A stretch of DNA of 64,000 bases from Bacillota bacterium. Its GTDB lineage: Bacteria; Bacillota; Clostridia; Lachnospirales; Lachnospiraceae. Shown piece after piece: positions 18,062 through 26,439 of the stretch; within the stretch, counting starts at the first letter, position 1, and the number at the start of each line of letters is the position of its first letter. The translations under genes were made by a program, and so were the position numbers. The notes under the pieces were generated by a model. It saw nothing but the letters and a program-made list of their open reading frames with translations, was not told the origin of the DNA and made no database searches. Where the stretch lies: the NCBI GenBank assembly GCA_023407575.1, contig JAEYLX010000075.1, positions 496,001 to 560,000 of the forward strand, written 5' to 3'.

Positions 18062-18637
18062 ATGGTTATTCCTATGACAGAAAGAAGAGACGTCACCAGA
18101 TCAAAACATTTAATTAAGCAAGGTTACTTTGCACTACTTTTTAGAAAAGATCAGACTAAAATTACAGTAAATGATATTTTGGAAGAAGCCAATGTCAGTC
18201 GCGGAACCTTTTATTCACATTTTAAAGACATTCCAGACCTGGAGGAGCACCTGGAAAATGATATAATCGCTGCTTGTCGTAAAACCCTACAACAAAAAGC
18301 CCTAGAAGAAATTATTAAAGACCCTTATCCTCAAATTGAAATGTGTGTTAACACCTTCGCATCACATAGCAAAGAAATTCGTGCACTTGCAAGAAATCGT
18401 GATTCTGCTAAAATTGCAGTTAAATTCAAGCGATTAATAAAACAAGGGTTAATTGACAGCGGTCATTTTCTACCTGATCCTAATGCATCACACCTTCTAT
18501 ACTCCTGTATTGCCGGTGCACTTGTTGATGCTTGTATTGATTGGATTGTTCGGGAATCCCCCCTAGATAAGGATTTCTTAATTCGTACCATTTGTCATTT
18601 TATTTCAGGTGGAATTTTAAACGTACAAAATAAATAA
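18062..18637 (+). CDS. TetR/AcrR-family regulator
   Basis: A 191-residue TetR-type regulator. The HTH region reads ITVNDILEEANVSRGTFYSHF (about residues 35-55), preceded by RSKHLIKQGYFALLFRK and followed by a helical C-terminal domain of the TetR_C_7/C_8 kind. ATG 18062 lies only one base after GGGAAAGG, which is tight; ATG 18074 is the alternative. It is divergent from the YhgE/Pip-like gene and probably its repressor. Confidence 0.88.
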   Translation: MVIPMTERRDVTRSKHLIKQGYFALLFRKDQTKITVNDILEEANVSRGTFYSHFKDIPDLEEHLENDIIAACRKTLQQKALEEIIKDPYPQIEMCVNTFASHSKEIRALARNRDSAKIAVKFKRLIKQGLIDSGHFLPDPNASHLLYSCIAGALVDACIDWIVRESPLDKDFLIRTICHFISGGILNVQNK

Positions 18638-18816
18638 ATTTCATCGCTAAAGCCTTAATATTAGAAAAGTATGTAAAGTTAGTTAAAAATTTAATTAAAA
18701 ATGTTGATTTCTTCTTTATTATAATAGACAAACCGTATTTAAGCAGTTAGAATAAATGAAATAAAGCAGAACCACACTACTACACTACTATTTTACTAAA
18801 GCGAAAGGGGCTACTT

Positions 18817-19857
18817 ATGAGACAACTGTTTTTCAAAACAGTGAAGGAAACCACAGAATACTTACAAACATCTGCACAAACTGCTGAGGAGGGAACCATT
18901 TTATTTACCTCTGCGGACCTTGTACAGGAACTTTCCTCACAGCTTCCAAACGATACCATATTATGTTCGACCTCGGGGGAATACACCTGTAAAGGATATC
19001 AGGACGGGGTTATCACAGGCTTTAGTTATCACAGAGCAGAAGCAGAGATTGTTGAAATTCCATATCCTCCAATTAAAGGTATAGATGCCTTAAAATCAGC
19101 TTATAGCAAGGTTAAGAATAACAAGAATGCTTTCATGTTCCTACTTTGTGATGGTCTAAGCGGAACAGAGGAAACTGTATTATCCACCTTCTATTTTATG
19201 GCTCCTGATTTTAAAATTCTGGGTGGCAGTGCAGGAGATAATCTAAAATTCAAGGAAACTTACATATATATCGGCAAAAAACGTGTATCTAATGTTGCAG
19301 TCTTCTTTAACAGCAGCAAAAAAACCATCCTTGTAAAAGAAAACATATTTACCACAACCGGAAAAGAACTCCTAGTAACGTCAGCAGATGTGCTTAATCG
19401 CACTGTTTATAGCTTTAACCAACGACCCGCAAGTGAGGAATATGCCAGAATAATAAATGTTGACGAGCGAGATTTAGCCAATCATTTTATGAATAACCCT
19501 CTTGGTAAATCCTATGAAGCAGATATCTTTATCGCTTCCCCAATGAAGGTCAACAGTGATAAATCCATTACCTTCTATTGCGAATTAATGGAAAATACCT
19601 TTTTACAGGTACTAAAAGCCGAAGATCCTATTCAGGTTTTAAGAGAAACTCTAAAGAGTGTTGCCTTCAAACCCTCCTTTGTATTTTCCGTAAATTGTAT
19701 TCTTCGCAGCCTTTATTTTCAGCAGTCAAAGCTCTGGGACGACTTCGACCGTGAAATGCTCGCATTTTGTGCTAATACTTCCGGCTTTGTAAGTTATGGA
19801 GAACAATATTACAGAAAACATTCCAACCAGACCATGGTACTGCTATTGGAAGAATAG
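18817..19857 (+). CDS. FIST-domain sensor protein
   Basis: A 346-residue soluble protein with FIST_N (~30-210, containing TILCSTSGEYTCKGYQDGVITGFSY and LCDGLSGTEETVL.. GGSAGDN) and FIST_C (~220-340, with QRPASEEYARIINVDE and a terminal CNTSGFVSYGEQY). FIST domains are predicted small-ligand sensors, possibly for amino acids, often fused or linked to chemotaxis and cyclic-nucleotide signalling. GAAAGGGG precedes the ATG. Only 12 bases separate it from a soluble chemoreceptor gene, so the two are likely one operon, with FIST as the sensory input. Confidence 0.9.
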   Translation: MRQLFFKTVKETTEYLQTSAQTAEEGTILFTSADLVQELSSQLPNDTILCSTSGEYTCKGYQDGVITGFSYHRAEAEIVEIPYPPIKGIDALKSAYSKVKNNKNAFMFLLCDGLSGTEETVLSTFYFMAPDFKILGGSAGDNLKFKETYIYIGKKRVSNVAVFFNSSKKTILVKENIFTTTGKELLVTSADVLNRTVYSFNQRPASEEYARIINVDERDLANHFMNNPLGKSYEADIFIASPMKVNSDKSITFYCELMENTFLQVLKAEDPIQVLRETLKSVAFKPSFVFSVNCILRSLYFQQSKLWDDFDREMLAFCANTSGFVSYGEQYYRKHSNQTMVLLLEE

Positions 19858-19869
19858 GGGGAGAACTGA

Positions 19870-20856
19870 ATGCTTAATTTCTTAGAAAAACGAAAGAAAG
19901 AGAATATGGTAACAGATAATTCATCCATTACTCTTCCTACTGACATATCGACTATAACAAATACTTCGAAAGATACTACCAAATTCATCCTTGAGCTAAT
20001 TAATCAAATTAAAGCACAAACAGATCTTCTAATTAAAGAAGATGGGATAAGTACAAATAACTTTAATTCCTTACTTAGTAATGAGAATTATACCAAGGAG
20101 CAGATTCAAGAAATACAACTTCATTTGGAGCGTGTTGGGAGTGGCAGTAATCAAACTAAGGATTTACTGGATGGTATTAATAACGAACTAAATCATTCCT
20201 TTGAGGATTTAGCACAGGCAAGACAACGAAACGAGGCTATGGTATCAGAGATGAACCGTGTTATCGAGGTATTTGCCCAGTTTAATCTTCTATTTACGGA
20301 AATGCATCAGGAGTATAAGCAGATTGAGAAATTTGCATCCGTGATATCGGGTATAGCGAGCAAAACTAAGCTATTATCTTTAAATGCATCAATAGAAGCA
20401 GCAAGAGCCGGTGAACATGGCCGAGGTTTTGGAGTTGTTGCAGATGAAATTAAAAAGCTTTCCGAAAGTACTCAATCTAACGCTAAAAGTATTATTTCCT
20501 CTCTGGAGTCAATGACTTCAATTATTGGCAGACTGAGTGATAAAACAGATGAAGGAACGCAGATGATGCCTACTACAAAACAGATGGTCAGGGATTCCTC
20601 CACAATACTAGACAAGATTGAAACTATTGAGACCAATTTAGTAAATAGTTTGGACAGCGTTACTCAATCCCAAGATAACAATATCGTAGCAATTGATCAA
20701 ATTAATACTGAGTTAATTAATTTAATTGAGAAATCAGATGCGGATAATACCCAGTACAAGAAGTTAATTCTTGGCGTTCAAAGAAAAGCCGACTACTACC
20801 TGGAATTATTGCATTACTTAAAGCAAATTGATGCCCTTCGAGAAGATTTAAACTAA
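19870..20856 (+). CDS. Soluble methyl-accepting chemotaxis-type protein
   Basis: A 328-residue protein with no membrane helix. A helical N-terminal half (~25-140) leads to a short MCP signalling domain with the tip motif LLSLNASIEAARAGEHGRGFGVV (about residues 170-192; given here as the match region) and flanking coiled coil. Without a sensor of its own, it may receive input from the FIST protein encoded 12 bases upstream. The domain has fewer heptads than standard chemoreceptors, so it may be a class of short cytoplasmic receptor. GGGGGAG precedes the ATG. Confidence 0.88.
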   Translation: MLNFLEKRKKENMVTDNSSITLPTDISTITNTSKDTTKFILELINQIKAQTDLLIKEDGISTNNFNSLLSNENYTKEQIQEIQLHLERVGSGSNQTKDLLDGINNELNHSFEDLAQARQRNEAMVSEMNRVIEVFAQFNLLFTEMHQEYKQIEKFASVISGIASKTKLLSLNASIEAARAGEHGRGFGVVADEIKKLSESTQSNAKSIISSLESMTSIIGRLSDKTDEGTQMMPTTKQMVRDSSTILDKIETIETNLVNSLDSVTQSQDNNIVAIDQINTELINLIEKSDADNTQYKKLILGVQRKADYYLELLHYLKQIDALREDLN

Positions 20857-20926
20857 AAAGAAACGCTATTACAAACTCTTTATGAAAATTCATAATAAAT
20901 AAAAATATAAATTTTGGAGGACAATC

Positions 20927-21388
20927 ATGAGTGAAGAGAATTTAACATTACAGCAGTGGCATAGGAAACAAGCAGTAAACAATTTTAATGCTACTTGGGA
21001 TTTAATTGACAAAAAGGATAGAACAAAAGAAGACGATATTAAAATGATACATACTGCTCATGCTTCCCGCTTTCATTGGGGAATAATCGGTACTCCACTT
21101 GAGTTTGCAAGGGGTGAATGGCAAGTTTCCCGGGTTTATTCTTTACTCGGTATGACAGAAAGTGCATTGCTCCATGGCAAGTATTCTCTTGAACTATGTA
21201 AGGACAATAATTATGGTGATTTTGATTTAGCCTTTGGCTATGAAGCAGTTGCAAGAGCTTATATGACCGTGAAGGATGGCAAAGCCATGGAAGAATATCT
21301 TGAACTTGCCAGAGAAGCAGCTAATCAGATTGCTGAAAAAGAGGACAAAGATTACTTTTTATCAGAGCTGGAATCTATTAAGCTTTAA
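20927..21388 (+). CDS. Small TPR-like helical protein, function unknown
   Basis: A 153-residue soluble protein. Paired helices such as EWQVSRVYSLLGMTESALLHG and FDLAFGYEAVARAYMTVKDG resemble two tetratricopeptide repeats (about 65-135). The first 60 residues hold several aromatic and His residues (QQWHRKQ, HTAHASRFHWG). TTTTGGAGGA precedes the ATG. It lies 70 bases after the FIST/soluble-chemoreceptor pair on the same strand and may belong to the same unit. No catalytic motif was seen. Confidence 0.65.
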   Translation: MSEENLTLQQWHRKQAVNNFNATWDLIDKKDRTKEDDIKMIHTAHASRFHWGIIGTPLEFARGEWQVSRVYSLLGMTESALLHGKYSLELCKDNNYGDFDLAFGYEAVARAYMTVKDGKAMEEYLELAREAANQIAEKEDKDYFLSELESIKL

Positions 21389-21450
21389 TACTTAATTATT
21401 ATAATATGGAAAACAATACTTTATATAGTGCAAAAGATTTCTCTATGATA

Positions 21451-21559
21451 TGCCCCCTAAAAGTTAGACTTTATGGCGAGGTGGATTTTTCCACTTCGCT
21501 TTTTTCTTTTATGTATCAAAGAAACTAAGCCTGTATTCAATAGTGCTCATCCATGTAAA
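21451..21559 (-). mobile_element. Relic of an IS3-family element end
   Basis: TGCCCCCTAAAAGTTAGAC at 21451-21469 looks like the terminal inverted repeat of IS3-family (IS150-group) elements, which commonly read GTCTAACTTTT-GGGGG. On the minus strand just inside it, a short frame ending at 21509 reads TWMSTIEYRLSFFDT, resembling the M-S-P-x-E-Y-R ending of IS3 OrfB. An in-frame stop two codons upstream of this segment and the lack of any further transposase show that it is dead. No second end was found. Confidence 0.5.
21476..21505 (+). terminator. Intrinsic terminator within the IS relic
   Basis: GCGAGGTGG pairs with CCACTTCGC (one mismatch) around ATTTTT and is followed by TTTTTTC. It probably ends the FIST/chemoreceptor/TPR-like transcript. 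The rest of the 408-base gap (to 21796) shows no coding signal that I trust. Confidence 0.6.
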
Positions 21560-21796
21560 TTAGTGTTGACCACTACCGTTTTTGAAAGCAAGTCGTGTAT
21601 TCCTCTATGGTCTTTTCTAAAAACCAGGATAGCAATACAAACAAAAGGCAGTATATCTGCAAGAGATAACTTATGTAAAAAATAAAACAGTGAAAAACTG
21701 TTGTATTAAACCACACAAATTTAGAGCACATCAGGTTACCAGAAATGAATGATTTTCATATATTATAGGGATTAAGTTTCGAAGGGTATTCTATCT

Positions 21797-22732
21797 ATGT
21801 GTACAGCGATGACGTTACAATCCCAGTCCAATGATGTATTCTTTGGTCGAACCATGGACTTTTCCCATGATATTATTCCCAGGCTTTATATCGTCCCAGG
21901 TTCCTATGAATGGTATAGCAGTATCAGTGATCATCCAATTAAAAATGCCTATCGTTTCATAGGACTTGGCCAAGAACTTGATGGAATGCTTGGCTTTTTT
22001 GACGGTGTTAATGAGAAAGGCTTTGCAGCAGCCGTTTTATATTTTGCTGGTTATGCCAAGTATGATTCTAAACCAAGTCAAGGTGCTACTGAACCAATTG
22101 CGTCGATTGATTTCCTGCACTTCCTTCTTGGTAACTGTTCTTCTGTGCAAGAATTGCCCTCCAAATTAAAAGGTGTTAATATTGTGGGCATTCCAGACCC
22201 TGTTACGAAAACTGTAGCACCCTTACATTGGATTGTTACCGATAGAAGCGGTGCCTGCACCGTTATTGAACCTACTGAAAAGGGGCTAGAATTGATAAAC
22301 AATCCAATTGGTGTAATGGCGAATAGTCCAAACTTTCAATGGCATATGACTAATTTAAGAAATTATATGGAAGCATCACCAACGCAAACAGAAGAAACTC
22401 TATGGGATAATGTAAAGCTAACACCATTTGGGCAAGGAGGCGGAACTGTAACTTTGCCTGGTGGATTTACCTCACCGGAGCGTTTTGTTCGAACTGCTTA
22501 TCTCAAATCCCACCTACCAGCCCCTAAGGATAGTACAGAAGCAATTAATGCATGTTTTCATATCTTAGAGAGTGTTTCCATTCCAAAAGGCGCAGTCATT
22601 ACTAACCGTAATACCTATGATTACACAAAGTATACCGCATTTATGAATACTTCCACCTGTGAATATTTCTATAAAACTTATGATGAGATAAATGTTATTT
22701 CAGCAAGTCTGTGGGATAATGAAATAGAATGA
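21797..22732 (+). CDS. Choloylglycine hydrolase / penicillin V acylase family enzyme
   Basis: A 311-residue linear-amide C-N hydrolase of the Ntn type. After removal of Met1, Cys2 is the nucleophile. R18 and D21 (FGRTMDFS) match the family's conserved pair, N176 (MANSPNF) matches the oxyanion asparagine and R229 (SPERFVR) the conserved arginine. Family members cleave conjugated bile salts, penicillin V or N-acyl homoserine lactones. There is no signal peptide, so it is cytosolic. A bile-salt or acylase role cannot be separated by eye. It is flanked by a terminator and stands alone. Confidence 0.9.
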   Translation: MCTAMTLQSQSNDVFFGRTMDFSHDIIPRLYIVPGSYEWYSSISDHPIKNAYRFIGLGQELDGMLGFFDGVNEKGFAAAVLYFAGYAKYDSKPSQGATEPIASIDFLHFLLGNCSSVQELPSKLKGVNIVGIPDPVTKTVAPLHWIVTDRSGACTVIEPTEKGLELINNPIGVMANSPNFQWHMTNLRNYMEASPTQTEETLWDNVKLTPFGQGGGTVTLPGGFTSPERFVRTAYLKSHLPAPKDSTEAINACFHILESVSIPKGAVITNRNTYDYTKYTAFMNTSTCEYFYKTYDEINVISASLWDNEIE

Positions 22733-22743
22733 TTTTAAAACAA

Positions 22744-22780
22744 AGCTGTCACTAGACTTCTCTCTAGCGACAGCTTTTAT
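22744..22780. terminator. Intrinsic terminator
   Basis: AGCTGTCACTAGA (22744-22756) pairs with TCTAGCGACAGCT (22763-22775), one wobble-type mismatch, followed by TTTTAT. It lies between converging genes. Confidence 0.85.
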
Positions 22781-22792
22781 ATATAGGTGCGT

Positions 22793-23818
22793 TTAATGGG
22801 CCAAAATATTATCAATAATAAAATCTAATTGCGCATTTAAGGAGGTAATATCTGCGAACCAGAACATTCCGCTGTTAGTTTCGATTAATCTTCCCTCCTT
22901 TACCGCTGAAAGTGAATTAAAAACCTGATTATCTGCTAACTCTTTGATATTTTCGTCAGAGAATATGTAATCTGCTGAGTATTCACCTAATGCCTCATAA
23001 GAGATATCAATAAAGCTTTCTCCTTCTGCATTTATTACTTCTGTCATTATTCGCTCTGGAGCTTTAAACCCTAACTTGTTGTAAATTAACTCTCCGCCTC
23101 TGCCATAATCGTTACCAAAAGCTCTTAAGCTGCCTTCTTGTTGATTTTCAAGAAGAATAACTGTCTTGTCCAGTTTATTAGCCGCTGTAAGCTTTGTTTT
23201 GCCTTCTTCAATCTTTACTGTAAATGCATCCACCAGTTCTTGTGCTTTTTCTTCCTTTCCAGTAACCTGACCAAAGAAGGTAAGTCTTTGGGTGTAGTCC
23301 ATTGCATAATAATCCATAATTAGAGTTGGTGCAATCTTACTTAAGGTGTCATATTCGTCTGCATTATTCCAAATAATTAAGTCCGGATCTAAGGACATTA
23401 CAAGTTCTGGATCTAGCCCCCAGGCATCAATCACAGTTATGTCACTTAATTCCTCCTCAAAGATGGCATCATCATTAAAGGTAGTTCCCACCGGTTTTAT
23501 ACCCAGTGCAAGAAAGTCCCCCTGAAAGAACGCTACTACAATTCGTTTCGGATTAGCAGGAATCGTAATATCTCCTTTCAGCGTTGCTATCGTTTTCACT
23601 GCCTCGGCATCTTCAGTAACCTTCGTATCATCAGTAGCTTCAGAAGCTTCAGTATCTTCTGAAACTTCTGAACTTTCACTTTCGTTGTCCAAGGACTTCG
23701 AAGGTGTAGCAGGACTATTGTCCCCCTGGGAATTTTCCTTCGAAGCGCAGGCAGTAAGACCAAATATCATGGTCATAGCAACTATTAAAATAATAATTTT
23801 TCTCATAGAATTTTGCAT
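22793..23818 (-). CDS. Iron-siderophore-type ABC substrate-binding lipoprotein
   Basis: A 341-residue lipoprotein with lipobox LTAC (C24), an acidic Ser/Glu/Thr linker to about residue 72, then a two-lobe FhuD/FepB/BtuF-type fold (type III helical backbone). Typical segments are NPKRIVVAFFQGDFLALGIKP and DLIIWNNADEYDTLSKIAPT. It should bind ferric siderophore or haem at the cell surface. An AAGGAGA site supports ATG 23818. No permease or ATPase is next to it, so it must use a transporter encoded elsewhere. A divergent AraC gene and two dyads upstream suggest iron-linked control. Confidence 0.87.
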   Translation of the reverse strand: MQNSMRKIIILIVAMTMIFGLTACASKENSQGDNSPATPSKSLDNESESSEVSEDTEASEATDDTKVTEDAEAVKTIATLKGDITIPANPKRIVVAFFQGDFLALGIKPVGTTFNDDAIFEEELSDITVIDAWGLDPELVMSLDPDLIIWNNADEYDTLSKIAPTLIMDYYAMDYTQRLTFFGQVTGKEEKAQELVDAFTVKIEEGKTKLTAANKLDKTVILLENQQEGSLRAFGNDYGRGGELIYNKLGFKAPERIMTEVINAEGESFIDISYEALGEYSADYIFSDENIKELADNQVFNSLSAVKEGRLIETNSGMFWFADITSLNAQLDFIIDNILAH

Positions 23819-23849
23819 GATTTTATCTCCTTGTTATATGATTTAATTG

Positions 23850-23867
23850 AGTTAGACTAAGCTAACT
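23850..23867. promoter_or_regulatory. Palindromic operator candidate before binding-protein gene
   Basis: AGTTAG-ACTAAG-CTAACT is an inverted repeat 32 bases upstream of the siderophore-type lipoprotein start. TTAG/CTAA half-sites recall DtxR/IdeR-type iron operators, but the spacing differs, so the regulator is uncertain. Confidence 0.45.
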
Positions 23868-24046
23868 TCGCAAATTATAGCATCTGTTTTCTAACCAGTC
23901 AATTCTTGAAAAAGGGTATGATAAAAGGTTACTGGATTACTATAAATCGCTCTTCCCCTTATAATTTCTGCTGTTATGTAATATTATCTCCTCTTACAGA
24001 TGTTAAAATCAAGCGAGCAATATCCTAAAAAGAGCGTTTATGGTAT

Positions 24047-24061
24047 TGATTATCAATATCA
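24047..24061. promoter_or_regulatory. Fur-box-like site upstream of araC-type gene
   Basis: TGATTATCAATATCA fits the 7-1-7 Fur consensus TGATAATNATTATCA at 12 of 14 defined positions. It lies about 105 bases before the regulator's likely start and overlaps the palindrome TATTGATTATCAATA (24044-24058). The 346-base gap 23819-24164 holds this and the dyad at 23850, and no further gene that I trust. Confidence 0.5.
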
Positions 24062-24164
24062 TAAATGTTATAGTAAAAACGGTGTAGGAATCTCTTCTCC
24101 TCTTAAGATAGGTATCAAAACAGTTTCGTGTTATATGCATAGATTAGGTAATGGGAGTAAACGA

Positions 24165-25127
24165 ATGAATAGCTTTAATGGACTGGAGAACCTGGCAGAA
24201 CAGCTGGGATTAAAGATAACTGAATATGGCAACGGTAAAGCTTATACCTTTCCCTCTTCCCTGGGTAATGGATGGATTTATGAAACAAATCCTGTACAAG
24301 GTCTGTTTGTTTCAAGCTGGTGGTTCACTTCGACCTCCCTATTGACCTATGGACTAAATTGTGAGATTCCTGGTATGCTCTTCTTAAGTTTTGACTGTGG
24401 GAGTATAAAGATTGTACAAAATGGCAGAAAAACAAAAGTATTAAACTCCAGAAACCATATCTACATTAATCCAGGTGTACCAGTTAAGTTCATCTTTGAG
24501 AAAGAGGAGCATATATGTTGTACCTGTTTGTTAATTTCGGAGAGCTTCTTAAAAGATATGTACCAACGTGGCTTCCTAAGCAGACCTTTATCCCTTGGGA
24601 TTATTCAGAAATGGGAAGACAAAGATTATAATACACCGGACCTTACTCTGGTAACGGAGCAGCTGAAATGGGAAGTGCGGTATTCCGATATTGAATTGAA
24701 TTACTATATTTATAAAGTCTTAGAGTTGTTTTCCTTAATTGATCATAATATCTCACAGCATTCACGTGTTACACAGAAGCGCTCCTATCATGTGTCCTGG
24801 GATGTGAAAAAGAAGATTCTTTCAGCTGTACAACTGATACATGAAGATATCCTGTCACCCCCCAGTATTGAGGAGCTGGCTAAGGTCACTACCTTAAGTG
24901 AAAGTAAGTTGCACAGATGCTTTAAATCAGAATTTGGCCTGAGTGTCAAAGAATATATTCATTTGGAAAAGATGAAAAAAGCCATGCTCTTATTAGCTGA
25001 TGATGAGCTGGATATAAGTAGCATAGCATTAAAATGTGGATATAAAAGCCCCGGTATGTTTACCAAGGCTTTTAAAGAAATCTATCATATTACCCCAAGT
25101 CAGTATCGAAAAGGGTATTATTTATAA
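24165..25127 (+). CDS. AraC-family transcriptional regulator
   Basis: A 320-residue regulator with a variable N-terminal domain and two C-terminal AraC helix-turn-helix motifs: SIEELAKVTTLSESKLHRCFK and ISSIALKCGYKSPGMFTKAFK, ending with the family signature YHITPSQYRKG. ATG 24165 is chosen because GGGAG lies seven bases upstream; the frame is open back to an ATG at 24000, which lacks a ribosome site. It is divergent from a siderophore-type lipoprotein, a common partnership in iron uptake (compare Btr of Bacillus subtilis, known from literature). Confidence 0.88.
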   Translation: MNSFNGLENLAEQLGLKITEYGNGKAYTFPSSLGNGWIYETNPVQGLFVSSWWFTSTSLLTYGLNCEIPGMLFLSFDCGSIKIVQNGRKTKVLNSRNHIYINPGVPVKFIFEKEEHICCTCLLISESFLKDMYQRGFLSRPLSLGIIQKWEDKDYNTPDLTLVTEQLKWEVRYSDIELNYYIYKVLELFSLIDHNISQHSRVTQKRSYHVSWDVKKKILSAVQLIHEDILSPPSIEELAKVTTLSESKLHRCFKSEFGLSVKEYIHLEKMKKAMLLLADDELDISSIALKCGYKSPGMFTKAFKEIYHITPSQYRKGYYL

Positions 25128-25164
25128 ACGTCCCTATCCAATCAGACATCCTGAGCAGATAAAG

Positions 25165-26148
25165 CTATTCAAATGGATAACGGACACCCCAGGCAGCCCT
25201 AATCTCGTCCATTTGTTTCATGATATGAAGAATCTCGCTGTGAGGCATAGCTTCACACTCCAGTTTGCCACCTTCTATCGCATCCACACAGGCTTGCACT
25301 TGATATTCAAATCCAGTGATCTGTTCCGGACGACTTTGGGAGGATAACTCGTTATGTCCATTGTCAAATGCTTTAACAGTTTCGAAGTTATTAATGTTTT
25401 CAATCACGATATACCCTTTGGTTCCATAGATGATTCCCTTACGGTCACTGCAACCTCTCATGGTACTTGATAGATTAGCAACCTTACCGTCTTCAAACTC
25501 TATCATAATTGCATTGGAAGCATCTACACCTGTTGATGTATAGGTACAGCTGGAGGTTATCTTCTTCACCTTATTGCCAAACATCATCGCAGCAAAATTA
25601 AGTGTATAAACACCAACATCTAACAAAGCTCCTCCGGCAAGTGCTGGATCAAGAAGTCTTGGTACATGTTCTATATAATACCCCAGATTACCAGTCAGAT
25701 AAGTCGGTTCGCCGATGATTCCGGAATTCATTACATCTCTGATTGTTGCTACCATTGGCATATATCTTGTCCAGATAGCTTCTGCAAGAAAGACGCCCTT
25801 TTCCTTTGACAGTACAATTAACTCTTCTGCCTGTTTTGCATTTGCAGTAAATGCCTTTTCACAAATTACAGGTTTACCATGAAGAATACATAACTTAGCT
25901 TGTTCAAAGTGATGGGAATGAGGAGTTGCCACGTAGATTAGTTCCACCTTATCGTCTTTTACCAGCTCCTCATAGGAACCATAAGCTTGTTGAAATCCAA
26001 ATTCCTTTGCAAAGGCATTTGCCTTTTCATAGTCTCTGGACGCTACTGCATATGCTTCAACATTTTCCATTTTATTAATGGTTGCTGCCATCGTCCTTGC
26101 TATATTTCCAGAACCTAGTATTGCCATTTTTAACTTTTTCATATTCAT
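25165..26148 (-). CDS. Gfo/Idh/MocA-family NAD(P)-dependent oxidoreductase
   Basis: A 327-residue sugar/polyol-type dehydrogenase. The Rossmann start reads ILGSGNIARTM, with the family EKP motif altered to EKAFT (residue ~97) and the second domain typical (GGALLDVGVYTLNFAAMMFG). Closest in pattern to the 1,5-anhydrofructose/dihydrodiol dehydrogenase subgroup, though the substrate is not assignable. AAAGGAG precedes ATG 26148; an ATG two codons on is equally well placed. It converges with the araC-type gene. Confidence 0.88.
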   Translation of the reverse strand: MNMKKLKMAILGSGNIARTMAATINKMENVEAYAVASRDYEKANAFAKEFGFQQAYGSYEELVKDDKVELIYVATPHSHHFEQAKLCILHGKPVICEKAFTANAKQAEELIVLSKEKGVFLAEAIWTRYMPMVATIRDVMNSGIIGEPTYLTGNLGYYIEHVPRLLDPALAGGALLDVGVYTLNFAAMMFGNKVKKITSSCTYTSTGVDASNAIMIEFEDGKVANLSSTMRGCSDRKGIIYGTKGYIVIENINNFETVKAFDNGHNELSSQSRPEQITGFEYQVQACVDAIEGGKLECEAMPHSEILHIMKQMDEIRAAWGVRYPFE

Positions 26149-26199
26149 CCAACTCCTTTACACATGTTTTTATTTGAAACTTTCAAGTTCACAGCTTCT

Positions 26200-26261
26200 G
26201 AAACAAAAGTGTGCTAGGCACACTCTAGCGTTCCAATACTATAATGCACAGCTTTTGTTCC
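26200..26261. repeat. Imperfect 62-bp inverted repeat
   Basis: Arms GAAACAAAAGTGTGC (26200-26214) and GCACAGCTTTTGTTCC (26246-26261) are nearly complementary. The centre holds a second small hairpin GTGTGC-TAG-GCACAC. The structure has the look of a small dispersed palindromic element of intergenic regions; only one copy was seen in this window. Confidence 0.5.
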
Positions 26262-26294
26262 GCCCGCCCAGCTGCGTATCATTAGCCCAAAGAG

Positions 26295-26372
26295 CTTTTT
26301 ATATAGCAGGAAATTCTGAGGATTCCTGCTATATAAAAAGTCTATGTCACACTTTCTTGTACAACATAGACT
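26295..26372 (-). terminator. Paired hairpins after aldo/keto reductase gene
   Basis: On the minus strand, AGTCTATGT/ACATAGACT (26364-26372 with 26339-26347) is followed by TTTTATAT, a good intrinsic terminator. Its tail is part of a second, perfect 18-bp hairpin (arms 26295-26312 and 26323-26340, CTTTTTATATAGCAGGAA). The two stems share two bases. Confidence 0.75.
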
Positions 26373-26439
26373 TAGTTTACTATAAATCCTTTACTCTTTT
26401 CAACCATATAGAAGTAAACTCATGCAAAAACAAATGCTT

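Noticed and set aside
21473..21685. 70-codon open frame after the IS relic
   Set aside because: Low-complexity start, no ribosome site, no family resemblance, overlaps a terminator hairpin.
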